From Opitutales bacterium (GTDB lineage: Bacteria; Verrucomicrobiota; Verrucomicrobiia; Opitutales; JABSRG01), in NCBI GenBank assembly GCA_028280845.1, contig JANQKZ010000048.1, positions 1 to 37,925 of the forward strand: a DNA stretch of 37,925 nucleotides. The letters are read 5' to 3'. Made by a program: the position numbers and the translations under genes. Below are positions 1-7,637 of this stretch, one piece after another; position 1 is the stretch's first letter; each line of letters begins with the position of its first letter. The notes below the pieces were generated by a model that worked only from the letters and a program-made list of their open reading frames with translations, did not search any database and was not told the origin of the DNA.

Positions 1-873
1 CTCATACTGGCGGGCGGTGATCGGATTCATGCAGGAAACGGTATGCTGCACAAAGGCCAGGTTTTCCTTAAAAAACTGGGGCAGATAAAACTTGGTTCGA
101 CCACTGTACGCCTGCTGGTCGAAATCCATCGCGCGGATACGGATCTGTGCTTCCTCAAAATCAGGAGTCAGATCGACGACATAATTATATGAGCGCATAT
201 CTCCGAGGAGGCGAACGAAACAGCGTTGGTTAAATTTGACTAATTCTTTGGCCAGGCGGATGGTCTTCACCCACTTGGAATCCAACCAGTCTGTAATAAA
301 AATATCCCCGGGAATTCCAATAATATGCTCTTCAATGAGGGTATCCTGGTCGGTCAGAAAGTGAATTCGGTTCGGGGATAAGAGGTCCTCCAGCTCAAGC
401 CCATAGATGCGGCTGGCATCGGCTTGTTTCACATAGTAATAGTCCTGATTATCATTCAGCGAATTCACGATGCGGATGCGAAAGGGTTTGGTGTTTCCGA
501 AAGTACAGTAATCCACCCGGTCACAATACAAGTGGTCCATCATCGTGAGATTGCCCCCGGTTTTGAGCACCGCATAAATCCGGGTAAGATCCTTGCGCAG
601 ACGTTCGTTTTCGCCGGAGGGATAGAGCACACTGAGCCAAAGGGTATCGTCTCCATCGGCATCATAAAGCGGTGCGGCCTCCGTGAAGCGCTCCAGGCGC
701 TCATACGATACACCGAGGTTCATTTCGCGGGAATTCGCCAGGAGGTATTCCGTCAACAGCGGATTAACCGGGTAGATCGGTTTCTTCCGGGTCTCAAGAT
801 GGTGAAGGGAATCATCGGTCTCCACAGGTTGAAGTTGAACTTTGTGCCAAAGCACCGCAAAAAGAAAATCCAC
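1..873 (-). CDS. Partial conserved-looking protein of unknown function (C-terminus beyond the window)
   Basis: The minus strand is open from an in-frame TAG at 904-906 down to base 1, and the translation has a normal coding composition throughout (about 290 codons). I do not recognise the family. The product looks soluble: no signal peptide or membrane segment is visible, and it is rich in aromatic and acidic residues, with stretches such as NPLLTEYLLANSREMNLG, LWLSVLYPSG and FITDWLDSKWVKTIRLAKEL. The start is uncertain. GTG at 873 lies immediately after AGAAGG, which is too close to be a good ribosome site; GTG at 855 or 825 and ATG at 723 are alternatives. The gene is divergent from the one at 916, so both promoters must sit in a very short gap or overlap the 5' ends. 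Opposite-strand open frames inside it look like shadows. Confidence 0.6.
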   Translation of the reverse strand, partial: MDFLFAVLWHKVQLQPVETDDSLHHLETRKKPIYPVNPLLTEYLLANSREMNLGVSYERLERFTEAAPLYDADGDDTLWLSVLYPSGENERLRKDLTRIYAVLKTGGNLTMMDHLYCDRVDYCTFGNTKPFRIRIVNSLNDNQDYYYVKQADASRIYGLELEDLLSPNRIHFLTDQDTLIEEHIIGIPGDIFITDWLDSKWVKTIRLAKELVKFNQRCFVRLLGDMRSYNYVVDLTPDFEEAQIRIRAMDFDQQAYSGRTKFYLPQFFKENLAFVQHTVSCMNPITARQYE

Positions 874-915
874 CCTTCTCAGGGTTTGAGTATCCCCAAA
901 AAACTAGAACGTATC

Positions 916-1944
916 ATGAAGAAGCACTTCGCGCTCCCGAGCATTCTTGGAATCTGCCTAGGGTTCGCCTTAGGCGCCTTACTCTGGTTTCCTCCTTCCC
1001 CGGAACCGGACTTCACAACCGATACGCAACCGGTAAACGGTCCCAACCAGGAATCCCTCGACGACCTGCGGAATCGAATTGCTGAGCTGGAGGCCAGAAA
1101 TGCAAGCCTCGAAACCCAATTGGCCAATGCTGCGCCCCCTCCGGTTGCCGCCGGAACCCCCTCGCAAGGAGCTCAACCTGCGCTACCCCAGGAGGAAAGG
1201 CAACGGTTGGCCAATGAACGGATGAAACAGTTCGCCCATTTGAGAAGCCAGCACAACTATGAGCAAACGAAGTTAAGGCTTCAATACATCGCCAACCTCA
1301 CCCCGGAGCAACTTGAACTCGTCGACCAGATCTACGCGCAATATTTCGACGATATGTTCTCGCCGCAGAATAGAGGGATGGTACCGCTGGGACTCGAGTC
1401 GGGAGACCCTTTCCGCGAGCGGCTCATTCCGGTTCTCTCGCCCGACCAGCTCGCCAGCCTGGACACTTACCTGGAGGAGCAGAACTGGAACCGAATTGAG
1501 CAGCAGGCCAATGCCCAGCTCATGAATATTCAGTCTCAACTGGTTCTATCTGAGAATCAGAAGGATGCCATTTTCCAACACTATGTTGAGGCGGCCCAGC
1601 TCGGAGCATCCTCGGACCAACCATTTGAGGCGTCATACCTCGAACGCCTCAAACAGGAGAATGCCAACACCCTGGCAGCGCTGGAGCCGATTCTCGACCC
1701 GGATCAATACGACATGTATGAGGCGATCTTAACGCAACGGGAGGACCTCATGGAGACGATGCAAAACGAGAACAACCTGAGCATCCAAAGCCAAGCGGCC
1801 ACTATTGGAACAGCCTCAGGCGTGGTATTTGGCAGCATGATTGGAAGTTCGCCTTCCTCTGGCAATACGATCTCCCTGTCCCCCACTTCGCCGACAAACC
1901 CGAACACCCAGACAGGGGAAACGGAGTCCGAGCCGAGTCCTTAA
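916..1944 (+). CDS. Membrane-anchored or exported protein with four LTxxQ-like motifs (Spy/CpxP-like, function unknown)
   Basis: The protein has 342 residues. I chose ATG 916 because it begins a basic-hydrophobic signal or anchor (MKKHFALPSILGICLGFALG). The open frame extends further upstream only as antisense of the divergent gene. After the anchor come a short coiled coil (about residues 35-65, LRNRIAELEARNASLETQL), a Pro/Ala linker, and a helical body. The body carries four spaced motifs of the LTxxQ type: LTPEQ, LSPDQ, LSENQ and LDPDQ. LTxxQ is the signature of the periplasmic Spy/CpxP chaperone family, which normally has two copies in about 160 residues, so this protein would be a longer, duplicated relative. 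The tail is Ser/Thr/Pro-rich and low complexity. An envelope-stress or chaperone-like role is inference. The stop codon TAA shares the tetranucleotide TTAA with the stop of the convergent gene. Confidence 0.7.
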   Translation: MKKHFALPSILGICLGFALGALLWFPPSPEPDFTTDTQPVNGPNQESLDDLRNRIAELEARNASLETQLANAAPPPVAAGTPSQGAQPALPQEERQRLANERMKQFAHLRSQHNYEQTKLRLQYIANLTPEQLELVDQIYAQYFDDMFSPQNRGMVPLGLESGDPFRERLIPVLSPDQLASLDTYLEEQNWNRIEQQANAQLMNIQSQLVLSENQKDAIFQHYVEAAQLGASSDQPFEASYLERLKQENANTLAALEPILDPDQYDMYEAILTQREDLMETMQNENNLSIQSQAATIGTASGVVFGSMIGSSPSSGNTISLSPTSPTNPNTQTGETESEPSP

Positions 1945-2417
1945 CCGATTTCTTTTTCAATAGACTCGCTGGCATCGCTAAAGGCACCAATTGATGCCTT
2001 GGTCACCAGGAAACCACCGACCGCGGCCAGGGAAACCAACACCATCAGGATAAAGGCCGCTGCCTGGGCCACCCCAAGGAGCTTCTTTGTAATGAAGATG
2101 ACGGCCATCACTCCAATAACGATCCCTGCAATGTGCCCAGCATGCAGAGTGACCCCTGCTACCTCGACACCTTTCCAACCCACAAAGCCGTCGATCAACC
2201 CGAAGGTGCCCAGACCGGCAATAAAGGGAGCCAGCACCCCGGTTCCCACTTTCCACACACCCGCCTCGGAGTTAAAGATAAACTGGTTCAGCAGTTTTCC
2301 CACAACGATGAGGACGACCACCACAGCGGCCAGAATGATCCATAAACTGACCTCCCCTTCTGCCAACTTGATACCATCCCCATAGAGTTCTTTAAAGGAG
2401 GCAACGATTTCATCCAT
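1941..2417 (-). CDS. Small integral membrane protein, function unknown
   Basis: The 158-residue protein has a short acidic N-terminus followed by about four hydrophobic segments: around residues 25-45 (LWIILAAVVVVLIVVG), 60-80, 90-110 (HIAGIVIGVMAVIFI) and 118-138 (AAAFILMVLVSLAAVGGFLV). Its soluble tail ends in DASESIEKEIG. I do not recognise the family. It starts two bases after the panE stop and is therefore very probably the last gene of the panC-like/panE transcription unit. That suggests but does not show a link with pantothenate or CoA metabolism. Its stop overlaps the stop of the convergent LTxxQ gene in a shared TTAA. Confidence 0.7.
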   Translation of the reverse strand: MDEIVASFKELYGDGIKLAEGEVSLWIILAAVVVVLIVVGKLLNQFIFNSEAGVWKVGTGVLAPFIAGLGTFGLIDGFVGWKGVEVAGVTLHAGHIAGIVIGVMAVIFITKKLLGVAQAAAFILMVLVSLAAVGGFLVTKASIGAFSDASESIEKEIG

Positions 2418-2419
2418 AA

Positions 2420-3376
2420 CTATTCAAGTGGGTTAGCATTGCGGTAGCGCAATAGGTAAAGTAGAGCCTCCAGGGCGGGTGTCGAGACTCCTATGGCTTG
2501 TCCCCTATGGAAAACTGCTCCCCAGAGTGATTCTACTTCAAGGGGCCGTCCCGCCCGATAATCCTGCAGGGTGGACGGCACAAAGGGCCCCAGCTTGGCC
2601 GTAACCTCAAATTGATGATCAATCCAGGAATCCGGAATCGAGACCCCATGAGCCAGGGCAACCTCATGGAGCTCACTGAGCAATTGCCTGGCCCACGCCA
2701 CCAGGTCCGGAGAATTCATAATCTCCTCAGTGTGAACACCACCCGCGGCTACCGAGATCCCGTTAAAGGGAATGTTCCAGTATAACTTTTTCCAGAGGGC
2801 GGTTTCGATGTCGGATTCTATTGTGACGGGGATCCCCTGCTCTTCAAATCCATGCTTCAACCCAGCCAACAGAGATTCGCATGAGCCGGTGGCAACACCA
2901 AAGACCAGACGCCCACGAAAATAGGGATATACCTGACCCGGTGCTACCCGTTCCAACCCGACATAAGCCAACCCGACCGCAATCGCATGATCCGGAAATG
3001 CCGCTATGAGTGGCTCCACATTGCCCAACCCGTTTTGAAAAGTAACCACCTGGGTCGAGGGACCAACCAGGGGCTGGATCCACTCTACTAGACCTGGGTT
3101 GGCAGTTGTTTTCAAGAATACGAGCACCACATCGCAGGGGCCAAGAGCTTCCGGACTTGCGTAGACTGAGAGAAACCGCTCCTGCCAGGCACCTTTCGGC
3201 CAAAGGACCCGCAGTCCTTTTGATTTCAACTCCCTAGCCTTACTCCGCGTCAGAAAATGAACATCAAGCCCCGCGCGCAACAAATGCGCTCCGTAGAACA
3301 GTCCCGTGGCTCCTGTACCCACAACGGCCACCCGACCCAAAGGAGCTGGAGATGATCGGTCGTGCACCAAGTTCAA
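2420..3376 (-). CDS. panE: 2-dehydropantoate 2-reductase (ketopantoate reductase)
   Basis: The 318-residue length is normal for the family. The enzyme reduces 2-dehydropantoate to pantoate with NADPH in the cytoplasm, a step of pantothenate/CoA synthesis. The N-terminal Rossmann glycine motif is seen as VAVVGTGATG (residues 16-25). The central FQNGLGN segment, the conserved lysine in ALWKKLYWN and the C-terminal helical domain with a conserved Glu near PLEVESLWGAV are all where the ApbA/PanE family has them. ATG 3376 overlaps the stop of the upstream PanC-like gene by four bases (ATGA), which indicates translational coupling. Related reductases with other 2-oxo substrates exist in this superfamily, but the PanC-like neighbour supports the pantoate assignment. 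Confidence 0.85.
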   Translation of the reverse strand: MNLVHDRSSPAPLGRVAVVGTGATGLFYGAHLLRAGLDVHFLTRSKARELKSKGLRVLWPKGAWQERFLSVYASPEALGPCDVVLVFLKTTANPGLVEWIQPLVGPSTQVVTFQNGLGNVEPLIAAFPDHAIAVGLAYVGLERVAPGQVYPYFRGRLVFGVATGSCESLLAGLKHGFEEQGIPVTIESDIETALWKKLYWNIPFNGISVAAGGVHTEEIMNSPDLVAWARQLLSELHEVALAHGVSIPDSWIDHQFEVTAKLGPFVPSTLQDYRAGRPLEVESLWGAVFHRGQAIGVSTPALEALLYLLRYRNANPLE

Positions 3377-4215
3377 AACTCAATATGGTCTATCAGCCGA
3401 ATCTGGTCGACCAAGACTCCTGTTTTTAAAATAGAACGTCCCGGTATAATCTCCCGCATCTCCTTCATCGTAAAGCGATCCACCACCAAGGCGTACAACA
3501 CATGCAGCCGACGGGTGTCCCGCATGACATTGATGGTTTCCGCTTCGATCCGGTCCACACTGGGATTCCCACCACTGTAAATCCGCTTTCCTGCCAGAAG
3601 CGCTGCGTATATCTGCACAGCATCCCGACGCTGGGTGGAATCCAGATATGCATTGCGCGCATCCGCCGCCAACCCATCTGCTTCCCGAACCGCAGGAACT
3701 GTTTCTATCTCCACCGGGAGAAAGAGGTTGTCGATCAATTGCCGAATCACAGCAATCCGCTGCATCTCATGCTCGGAATAGACAACCACGGATGGAGTCA
3801 GGAGGTGGATCAACTTGACAAAAGTAGTCGCCACTCCACGAAAATGATGGGGACGGGATACCCCGCAAAGCCCCTCAGCCAATCGAGTCTCCTGGACAAA
3901 GATGGATGCAGTCGGGGGATGAATAGCCTCCGCGGACGGAGCAAACACCGCATCCACGCCAAGCGCTTCACAGAGCCGCCGGTCCTCGTCCGGCTCTCGG
4001 GGAAACTGGCGGTAATCTTCATTGGGGCCAAACTCGAGGGGATCCACCAGGATAGAAACCACCACCTCGTCTGCCACCGCCTTCGCTTTTTCGATCACGG
4101 TGCCGTATCCTGCGGAAAGGACGCCTGACGTAGGAACCAGGGCAAGCCGCCCGCCTTCCTGTTTAGTTCGTTGGATGCGGGTTTGCATCCCTTCCACTGA
4201 ATCGATCCAATCCAT
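3373..4215 (-). CDS. PanC-like protein (pantoate--beta-alanine ligase fold) with degenerate active site
   Basis: At 280 residues it matches normal PanC length and aligns over the whole protein: RLALVPTSG (24-32), VVVSILVDPLEFGPNED (51-67), GLCGVSRPHHFRGVAT (115-130), VEIETVPAVREADGLA (168-183). PanC joins pantoate and beta-alanine using ATP. The residues that do this chemistry are largely replaced. The HxGH nucleotide motif is SAGY (34-37), and the Met before it is Ser30. The GEKD-x-QQ motif reads SEHEMQR (147-153), losing Lys, Asp and one of the pantoate-binding Gln. The other pantoate Gln is Glu61. The MSSRN loop reads AADARN (183-188). Substitutions sit only in these motifs while the scaffold is intact and in frame, so this is not a simple pseudogene. 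It is followed by panE with a 4-base overlap. It could be a pseudoenzyme, a regulator or an enzyme with changed chemistry. Confidence 0.8.
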   Translation of the reverse strand: MDWIDSVEGMQTRIQRTKQEGGRLALVPTSGVLSAGYGTVIEKAKAVADEVVVSILVDPLEFGPNEDYRQFPREPDEDRRLCEALGVDAVFAPSAEAIHPPTASIFVQETRLAEGLCGVSRPHHFRGVATTFVKLIHLLTPSVVVYSEHEMQRIAVIRQLIDNLFLPVEIETVPAVREADGLAADARNAYLDSTQRRDAVQIYAALLAGKRIYSGGNPSVDRIEAETINVMRDTRRLHVLYALVVDRFTMKEMREIIPGRSILKTGVLVDQIRLIDHIEF

Positions 4216-4306
4216 GACTGCCTTCCGGCCTACTTATTCTCGTTGGGAACAGACTTTTTATTATTTCAGTTGAAAGCCTGAAGCGCTTATGCATCCAGTG
4301 TCTACC

Positions 4307-5551
4307 ATGTCCGACTCCTATATCCAAAATCTTTTTGCAGAAAGAATTGGTGGGGCCTCCTACGGGAAGTCCCAGGCGATTTACAAGTTTGAGAAGATCA
4401 AACGGGCCAAAGCTGCTGCCCGGCAAGCCAAGCCCGACCTGACCCTTATCGACATGGGAGTGGGCGAACCGGACGAAATGGCATTTCCCCAAGTCGTAGC
4501 AACCCTGCAGCAGGAAGCAGCCAAGCCCGAAAATCGGGGGTATGCCGATAATGGGGGAATGGAATTTCGGGAAGCTGCCGTCCGCTACATGGAAGCCGTT
4601 TTCGGCGTGGCGGGTCTCGACCCCGCCCAACATGTGATCCACTCCATCGGTTCCAAAACAGCGCTTTCCCTGCTCCCCGCCTGCTATATTAATCCCGGCG
4701 ATGTCGTCCTCATGACGACTCCGGGCTACCCGGTCCTCGGCACCCATGGAAGCTACTACGGAGGAGAGGTTTACAATCTCCCCCTGACTCGGGAGAATGA
4801 TTTCCTGCCAGACCTCGAGGCCATCCCCGCAGACATCTTGGGCCGGGCCAAAATGCTTGTGCTCAATTACCCGAATAATCCCACGGGGGCCAGTGCCCCC
4901 CGCGAGTTTTTCGAGAAAGTGGTTCTATTCGCCAGAACCCATGAGATCGTGGTCATTCAGGACGCCGCCTATGCCGCCTTGATTTTCGAGGGAGAGCCCA
5001 TCTCCATTCTCCAGGTCCCGGGTGGGATCGATGTGGCGGTCGAGCTTCACTCGCTATCCAAGAGCTACAACATGACGGGATGGCGCATCGGCTTTGTCGT
5101 CGGTAATCCCCTCATGGTCCAGGCCTACGGCGATGTGAAAGATAACAGCGATTCCGGCCAGTTTCTCGGAATACAGAAGGCCGCGGCGGTCGCCCTGGAT
5201 CACCCGGAAATCACTCGAGAGATTACAGCCAAGTACTCACGCCGCATGGATCTCCTGGTAGACGCGCTCAACGACCTGGGATTCTCCGCCGAGAAGCCGA
5301 AGGGCAGTTTCTTCCTCTACGTCGCCGCTCCCAAGACAGCCACCCGCGATGGTTCCACTACCGCGTTTGAAACCGGGGAGGACTTCTCCCAATGGCTCAT
5401 CCATGAACAACTCATCTCCACCGTCCCCTGGGACAACGCCGGCTCTTACGTCCGCTTTTCCGTCACCTTCGCCGCCCGGGGCGAGCCAGCCGAAAAGGAG
5501 ATTATCGCAGAAATCAAAAGCCGGCTCAGCCCCTACCAATTCGACTTTTAG
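4307..5551 (+). CDS. dapL: LL-diaminopimelate aminotransferase
   Basis: This PLP-dependent fold-type I aminotransferase has about 414 residues from ATG 4307 (an in-frame ATG at 4289 would add six). DapL converts tetrahydrodipicolinate directly to LL-diaminopimelate, bypassing the succinylase/acetylase branch for lysine and peptidoglycan. Visible signatures are MGVGEPDEMAFP near the N-terminus, the substrate loop around ENRGYADNGG, LVLNYPNNPTGA, QDAAYAALIFEG, and the PLP-lysine motif SLSKSYNMTGWRIGF. The pathway is typical of the PVC group, Chlamydiae and plants, which fits the suspected taxonomy. No strong ribosome site precedes either start. The gene is divergent from the PanC-like gene, with a gap of about 75-90 bases holding both promoters. 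Confidence 0.88.
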   Translation: MSDSYIQNLFAERIGGASYGKSQAIYKFEKIKRAKAAARQAKPDLTLIDMGVGEPDEMAFPQVVATLQQEAAKPENRGYADNGGMEFREAAVRYMEAVFGVAGLDPAQHVIHSIGSKTALSLLPACYINPGDVVLMTTPGYPVLGTHGSYYGGEVYNLPLTRENDFLPDLEAIPADILGRAKMLVLNYPNNPTGASAPREFFEKVVLFARTHEIVVIQDAAYAALIFEGEPISILQVPGGIDVAVELHSLSKSYNMTGWRIGFVVGNPLMVQAYGDVKDNSDSGQFLGIQKAAAVALDHPEITREITAKYSRRMDLLVDALNDLGFSAEKPKGSFFLYVAAPKTATRDGSTTAFETGEDFSQWLIHEQLISTVPWDNAGSYVRFSVTFAARGEPAEKEIIAEIKSRLSPYQFDF

Positions 5552-5647
5552 TTTTCAGTATCGAAACTATTCATATTCAGCTAATATCCTGTCAGCGGGT
5601 CTTTCGTATCAGAAAACTGAAAACCCCAACTCTAAACCCTGACTAAA
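5551..5647 (+). promoter_or_regulatory. Intergenic leader of the kdn operon with an imperfect inverted repeat
   Basis: Between the dapL stop and kdnA lies a 96-base AT-rich gap. An outer inverted repeat pairs GTTTTCAG (5551-5558) with CTGAAAAC (5617-5624), and an inner one pairs CGAAA (5562-5566) with TTTCG (5602-5606). It could be a dapL terminator or a kdn leader structure. There is no U-run directly after the stem, so an intrinsic terminator is doubtful. The last bases before kdnA contain a CTAAACC-type heptamer also seen near 23260. Confidence 0.35.
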
Positions 5648-6841
5648 ATGCCCGGCTTTGAAAAATTTGGCGACGAAGAGCGCCGCGAACTGCAAGATGT
5701 GTTAGATAACGGCGTCCTCATGCGCTACGGCTTTGACCCCATGCGTAATGGGCATTGGAAGGTGCAAGAGTTTGAAGCCGCCCTTTGCGAACGCCTGGAT
5801 GCACCCTATGCACACTGCGTATCCAGCGGAACCGCCGCCGTCTGGTCTGCTCTGGTCTGCGCGGGCGTGGGGGACGGGCACGAGGTCATCGTACCTCCGT
5901 TCACCTTTGTGGCCTCCATGGAAGCCATCTTGTTTGCCGGGGCGGTTCCCGTGTTCGGAGAAATCGACGAAACCTTGGGATTGGACCCCAGCCGCCTGGC
6001 TGAAGTCATTACTCCGAAGACCAAGGCCGTCATGCTCGTGCACATGTGTGGAGCTATGGCCCAGGTAGACCAGATCAAGGAGATCTGTGACCACCACGGA
6101 TTAGAGTTGATTGAAGATGTGGCCCAGGCCATGGGCGGATCTTTAAACGGAACTCCTCTGGGGCGTTTCGGCCGATTTGGATGTTTTTCCTTCGATCCGG
6201 TCAAAACCATCACCAGTGCGGAAGGAGGAGCCATCATCACCCACACGGAGGCAGACTACCGGCTGGTCGATGCCTTTACCGATCATGGTCACGATCACCT
6301 GGGAGCCGATCGGGGCCAGGATCGCCACCCCATTATGGGGTTAAATTTCAGGTTGAGCGAATTACATGCTGCAGTAGGGATTGCGCAGCTGCGCAAACTT
6401 GACGGATTCTTGGAACACCAACGGGCTATCCGGGACATCCTCGAAACCACCCTCGCCCCTCTCGATCATGTCAGTTTTCGTAAACTCCCTGACCGGGCGG
6501 GGGATACCGCGACCTTTTTCAGCTTTTTTCTGCAGGATGCGGACATGACCCAGGCCGCCGTGACTGGATTGACCGACGGGGGAGTGGATGGATGCTTCTA
6601 CTGGTACGCGAACAATTGGCACTACTATAAAAGCTGGGATCACTTTCGGGATCTCAAAACACCCCACCCGATTCCCCTGCAACGCCTGGACCAACCAATG
6701 AGGTATCAAAACCCATCCCTGCCCCAATCGGATGATGTCATGTCCCGCTGTATCTCCATGTTGATCAAATTATCCTGGTCATTGGAAGAGGCACAGGAAC
6801 GGGCGGAAAAGATGAAGGTAATTTTGTCATCGCTCGGCTGA
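5648..6841 (+). CDS. kdnA: 8-amino-3,8-dideoxy-D-manno-octulosonate (Kdo8N) aminotransferase, DegT/DnrJ/EryC1 family
   Basis: The 397-residue PLP sugar aminotransferase carries SSGTAAVWSAL (59-69), EVIVPPFTFVAS (79-90), EDVAQAMGG with the cofactor-contacting Asp157, and the PLP-binding Lys186 in FDPVKTITSAEGG. Family membership alone would leave the substrate open. The neighbours decide it: an iron-ADH-type Kdo oxidase, a CMP-Kdo synthetase and a Kdo transferase follow directly. In Shewanella oneidensis, KdnB oxidises C8 of Kdo and KdnA aminates the resulting aldehyde using glutamate, giving Kdo8N. Here the order is kdnA-kdsB-kdnB-waaA. ATG 5648 is the first start in the frame; the ribosome site is weak. 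Cytoplasmic. An alternative sugar amine product cannot be excluded without assay. Confidence 0.85.
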   Translation: MPGFEKFGDEERRELQDVLDNGVLMRYGFDPMRNGHWKVQEFEAALCERLDAPYAHCVSSGTAAVWSALVCAGVGDGHEVIVPPFTFVASMEAILFAGAVPVFGEIDETLGLDPSRLAEVITPKTKAVMLVHMCGAMAQVDQIKEICDHHGLELIEDVAQAMGGSLNGTPLGRFGRFGCFSFDPVKTITSAEGGAIITHTEADYRLVDAFTDHGHDHLGADRGQDRHPIMGLNFRLSELHAAVGIAQLRKLDGFLEHQRAIRDILETTLAPLDHVSFRKLPDRAGDTATFFSFFLQDADMTQAAVTGLTDGGVDGCFYWYANNWHYYKSWDHFRDLKTPHPIPLQRLDQPMRYQNPSLPQSDDVMSRCISMLIKLSWSLEEAQERAEKMKVILSSLG

Positions 6842-6866
6842 GGGGCCTTTGTTTTATTCCCCTTTA

Positions 6867-7637
6867 ATGAGTACGACTGCCATCATCGTTCCAGCCCGTC
6901 TGGGCTCTACTCGCTTTCCGCAGAAGCTGCTCCACCCGGTAAATGGGAAGCCCATCATTATCTGGACAGCCGACCGCATACGGAAGGAAGCCCCGGACAT
7001 CCCCCTCTATTTTGCCGTCGATGGAGAATCCCTGGCCAAGGTCTTGGACAAAGCCGGCTATGAGACCGTTATGACCTCGCCCGGCCTGCCCAGTGGAACC
7101 GACCGGATCGCCGCCGCCAACCGGGAGATCCAGGCGGACCGTGTCATCAATGTGCAAGCCGACGAGCCCATGGTCACGGGCAACCATATTCGATTGCTGG
7201 ACTCCCTCCTGACAGAAGGGATCGACATGGCCACCCTCGGGACTCCTCTTCAATACAACCACGACTACCACAACCCCAATCATGTAAAGTTTGTCCGCGC
7301 CCAAGATGGTCGCGCCCTCTATTTTTCCCGGTCCCCACTTCCCTACATTCGAGACACCCAGGGCATTTTCGACGAAGAGCAGATGCAGGACTTTGACCCT
7401 GCGGTTTTTATACACCTAGGGCTCTATGCTTATACGAAAGATTTCCTCGAGAAGTTTTCCCAGCTCTCCCCGGGGATTCTGGAAACCCTCGAAAAATTAG
7501 AGATGCTGCGAGCTATCGAGCATGGCTACACCATTGCCACAGGCATCACCGAAGAAGGTCTTATCGAGATCGACACCCCGGACAATGTGATCGAATTCGA
7601 ACAAGCCTTGAAAATTCATTTTTCCCCCGAGTCCTGA
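6867..7637 (+). CDS. kdsB: CMP-Kdo (or CMP-Kdo8N) synthetase, 3-deoxy-manno-octulosonate cytidylyltransferase
   Basis: The protein has 256 residues from ATG 6867, the normal KdsB length; an upstream TTG at 6849 would add six residues ahead of the conserved N-terminus. The nucleotide-binding start IIVPARLGSTRFPQKLL, SGTDRIA, VQADEPM (usually VQGDEP) and EIDTPDNVIEFE near the C-terminus are diagnostic. The enzyme activates the 8-carbon acid sugar with CTP so that WaaA can transfer it to lipid A. Its place between kdnA and kdnB suggests it handles Kdo8N, as the Shewanella enzyme does, but specificity is not readable from the sequence. Its stop is followed immediately by the kdnB start, so the genes are cotranscribed. 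Confidence 0.9.
   Translation: MSTTAIIVPARLGSTRFPQKLLHPVNGKPIIIWTADRIRKEAPDIPLYFAVDGESLAKVLDKAGYETVMTSPGLPSGTDRIAAANREIQADRVINVQADEPMVTGNHIRLLDSLLTEGIDMATLGTPLQYNHDYHNPNHVKFVRAQDGRALYFSRSPLPYIRDTQGIFDEEQMQDFDPAVFIHLGLYAYTKDFLEKFSQLSPGILETLEKLEMLRAIEHGYTIATGITEEGLIEIDTPDNVIEFEQALKIHFSPES

Noticed and set aside
424-915. N-terminal extension of the LTxxQ protein by 164 codons
   Set aside because: It is antisense to a frame with better coding character, and the true signal or anchor starts at ATG 916.
2437-2452. ATTGCG-N4-CGCAAT inverted repeat similar to the TGCATT sites
   Set aside because: It lies inside the panE coding end, lacks the TGCATTGC octamer, and has no promoter nearby.
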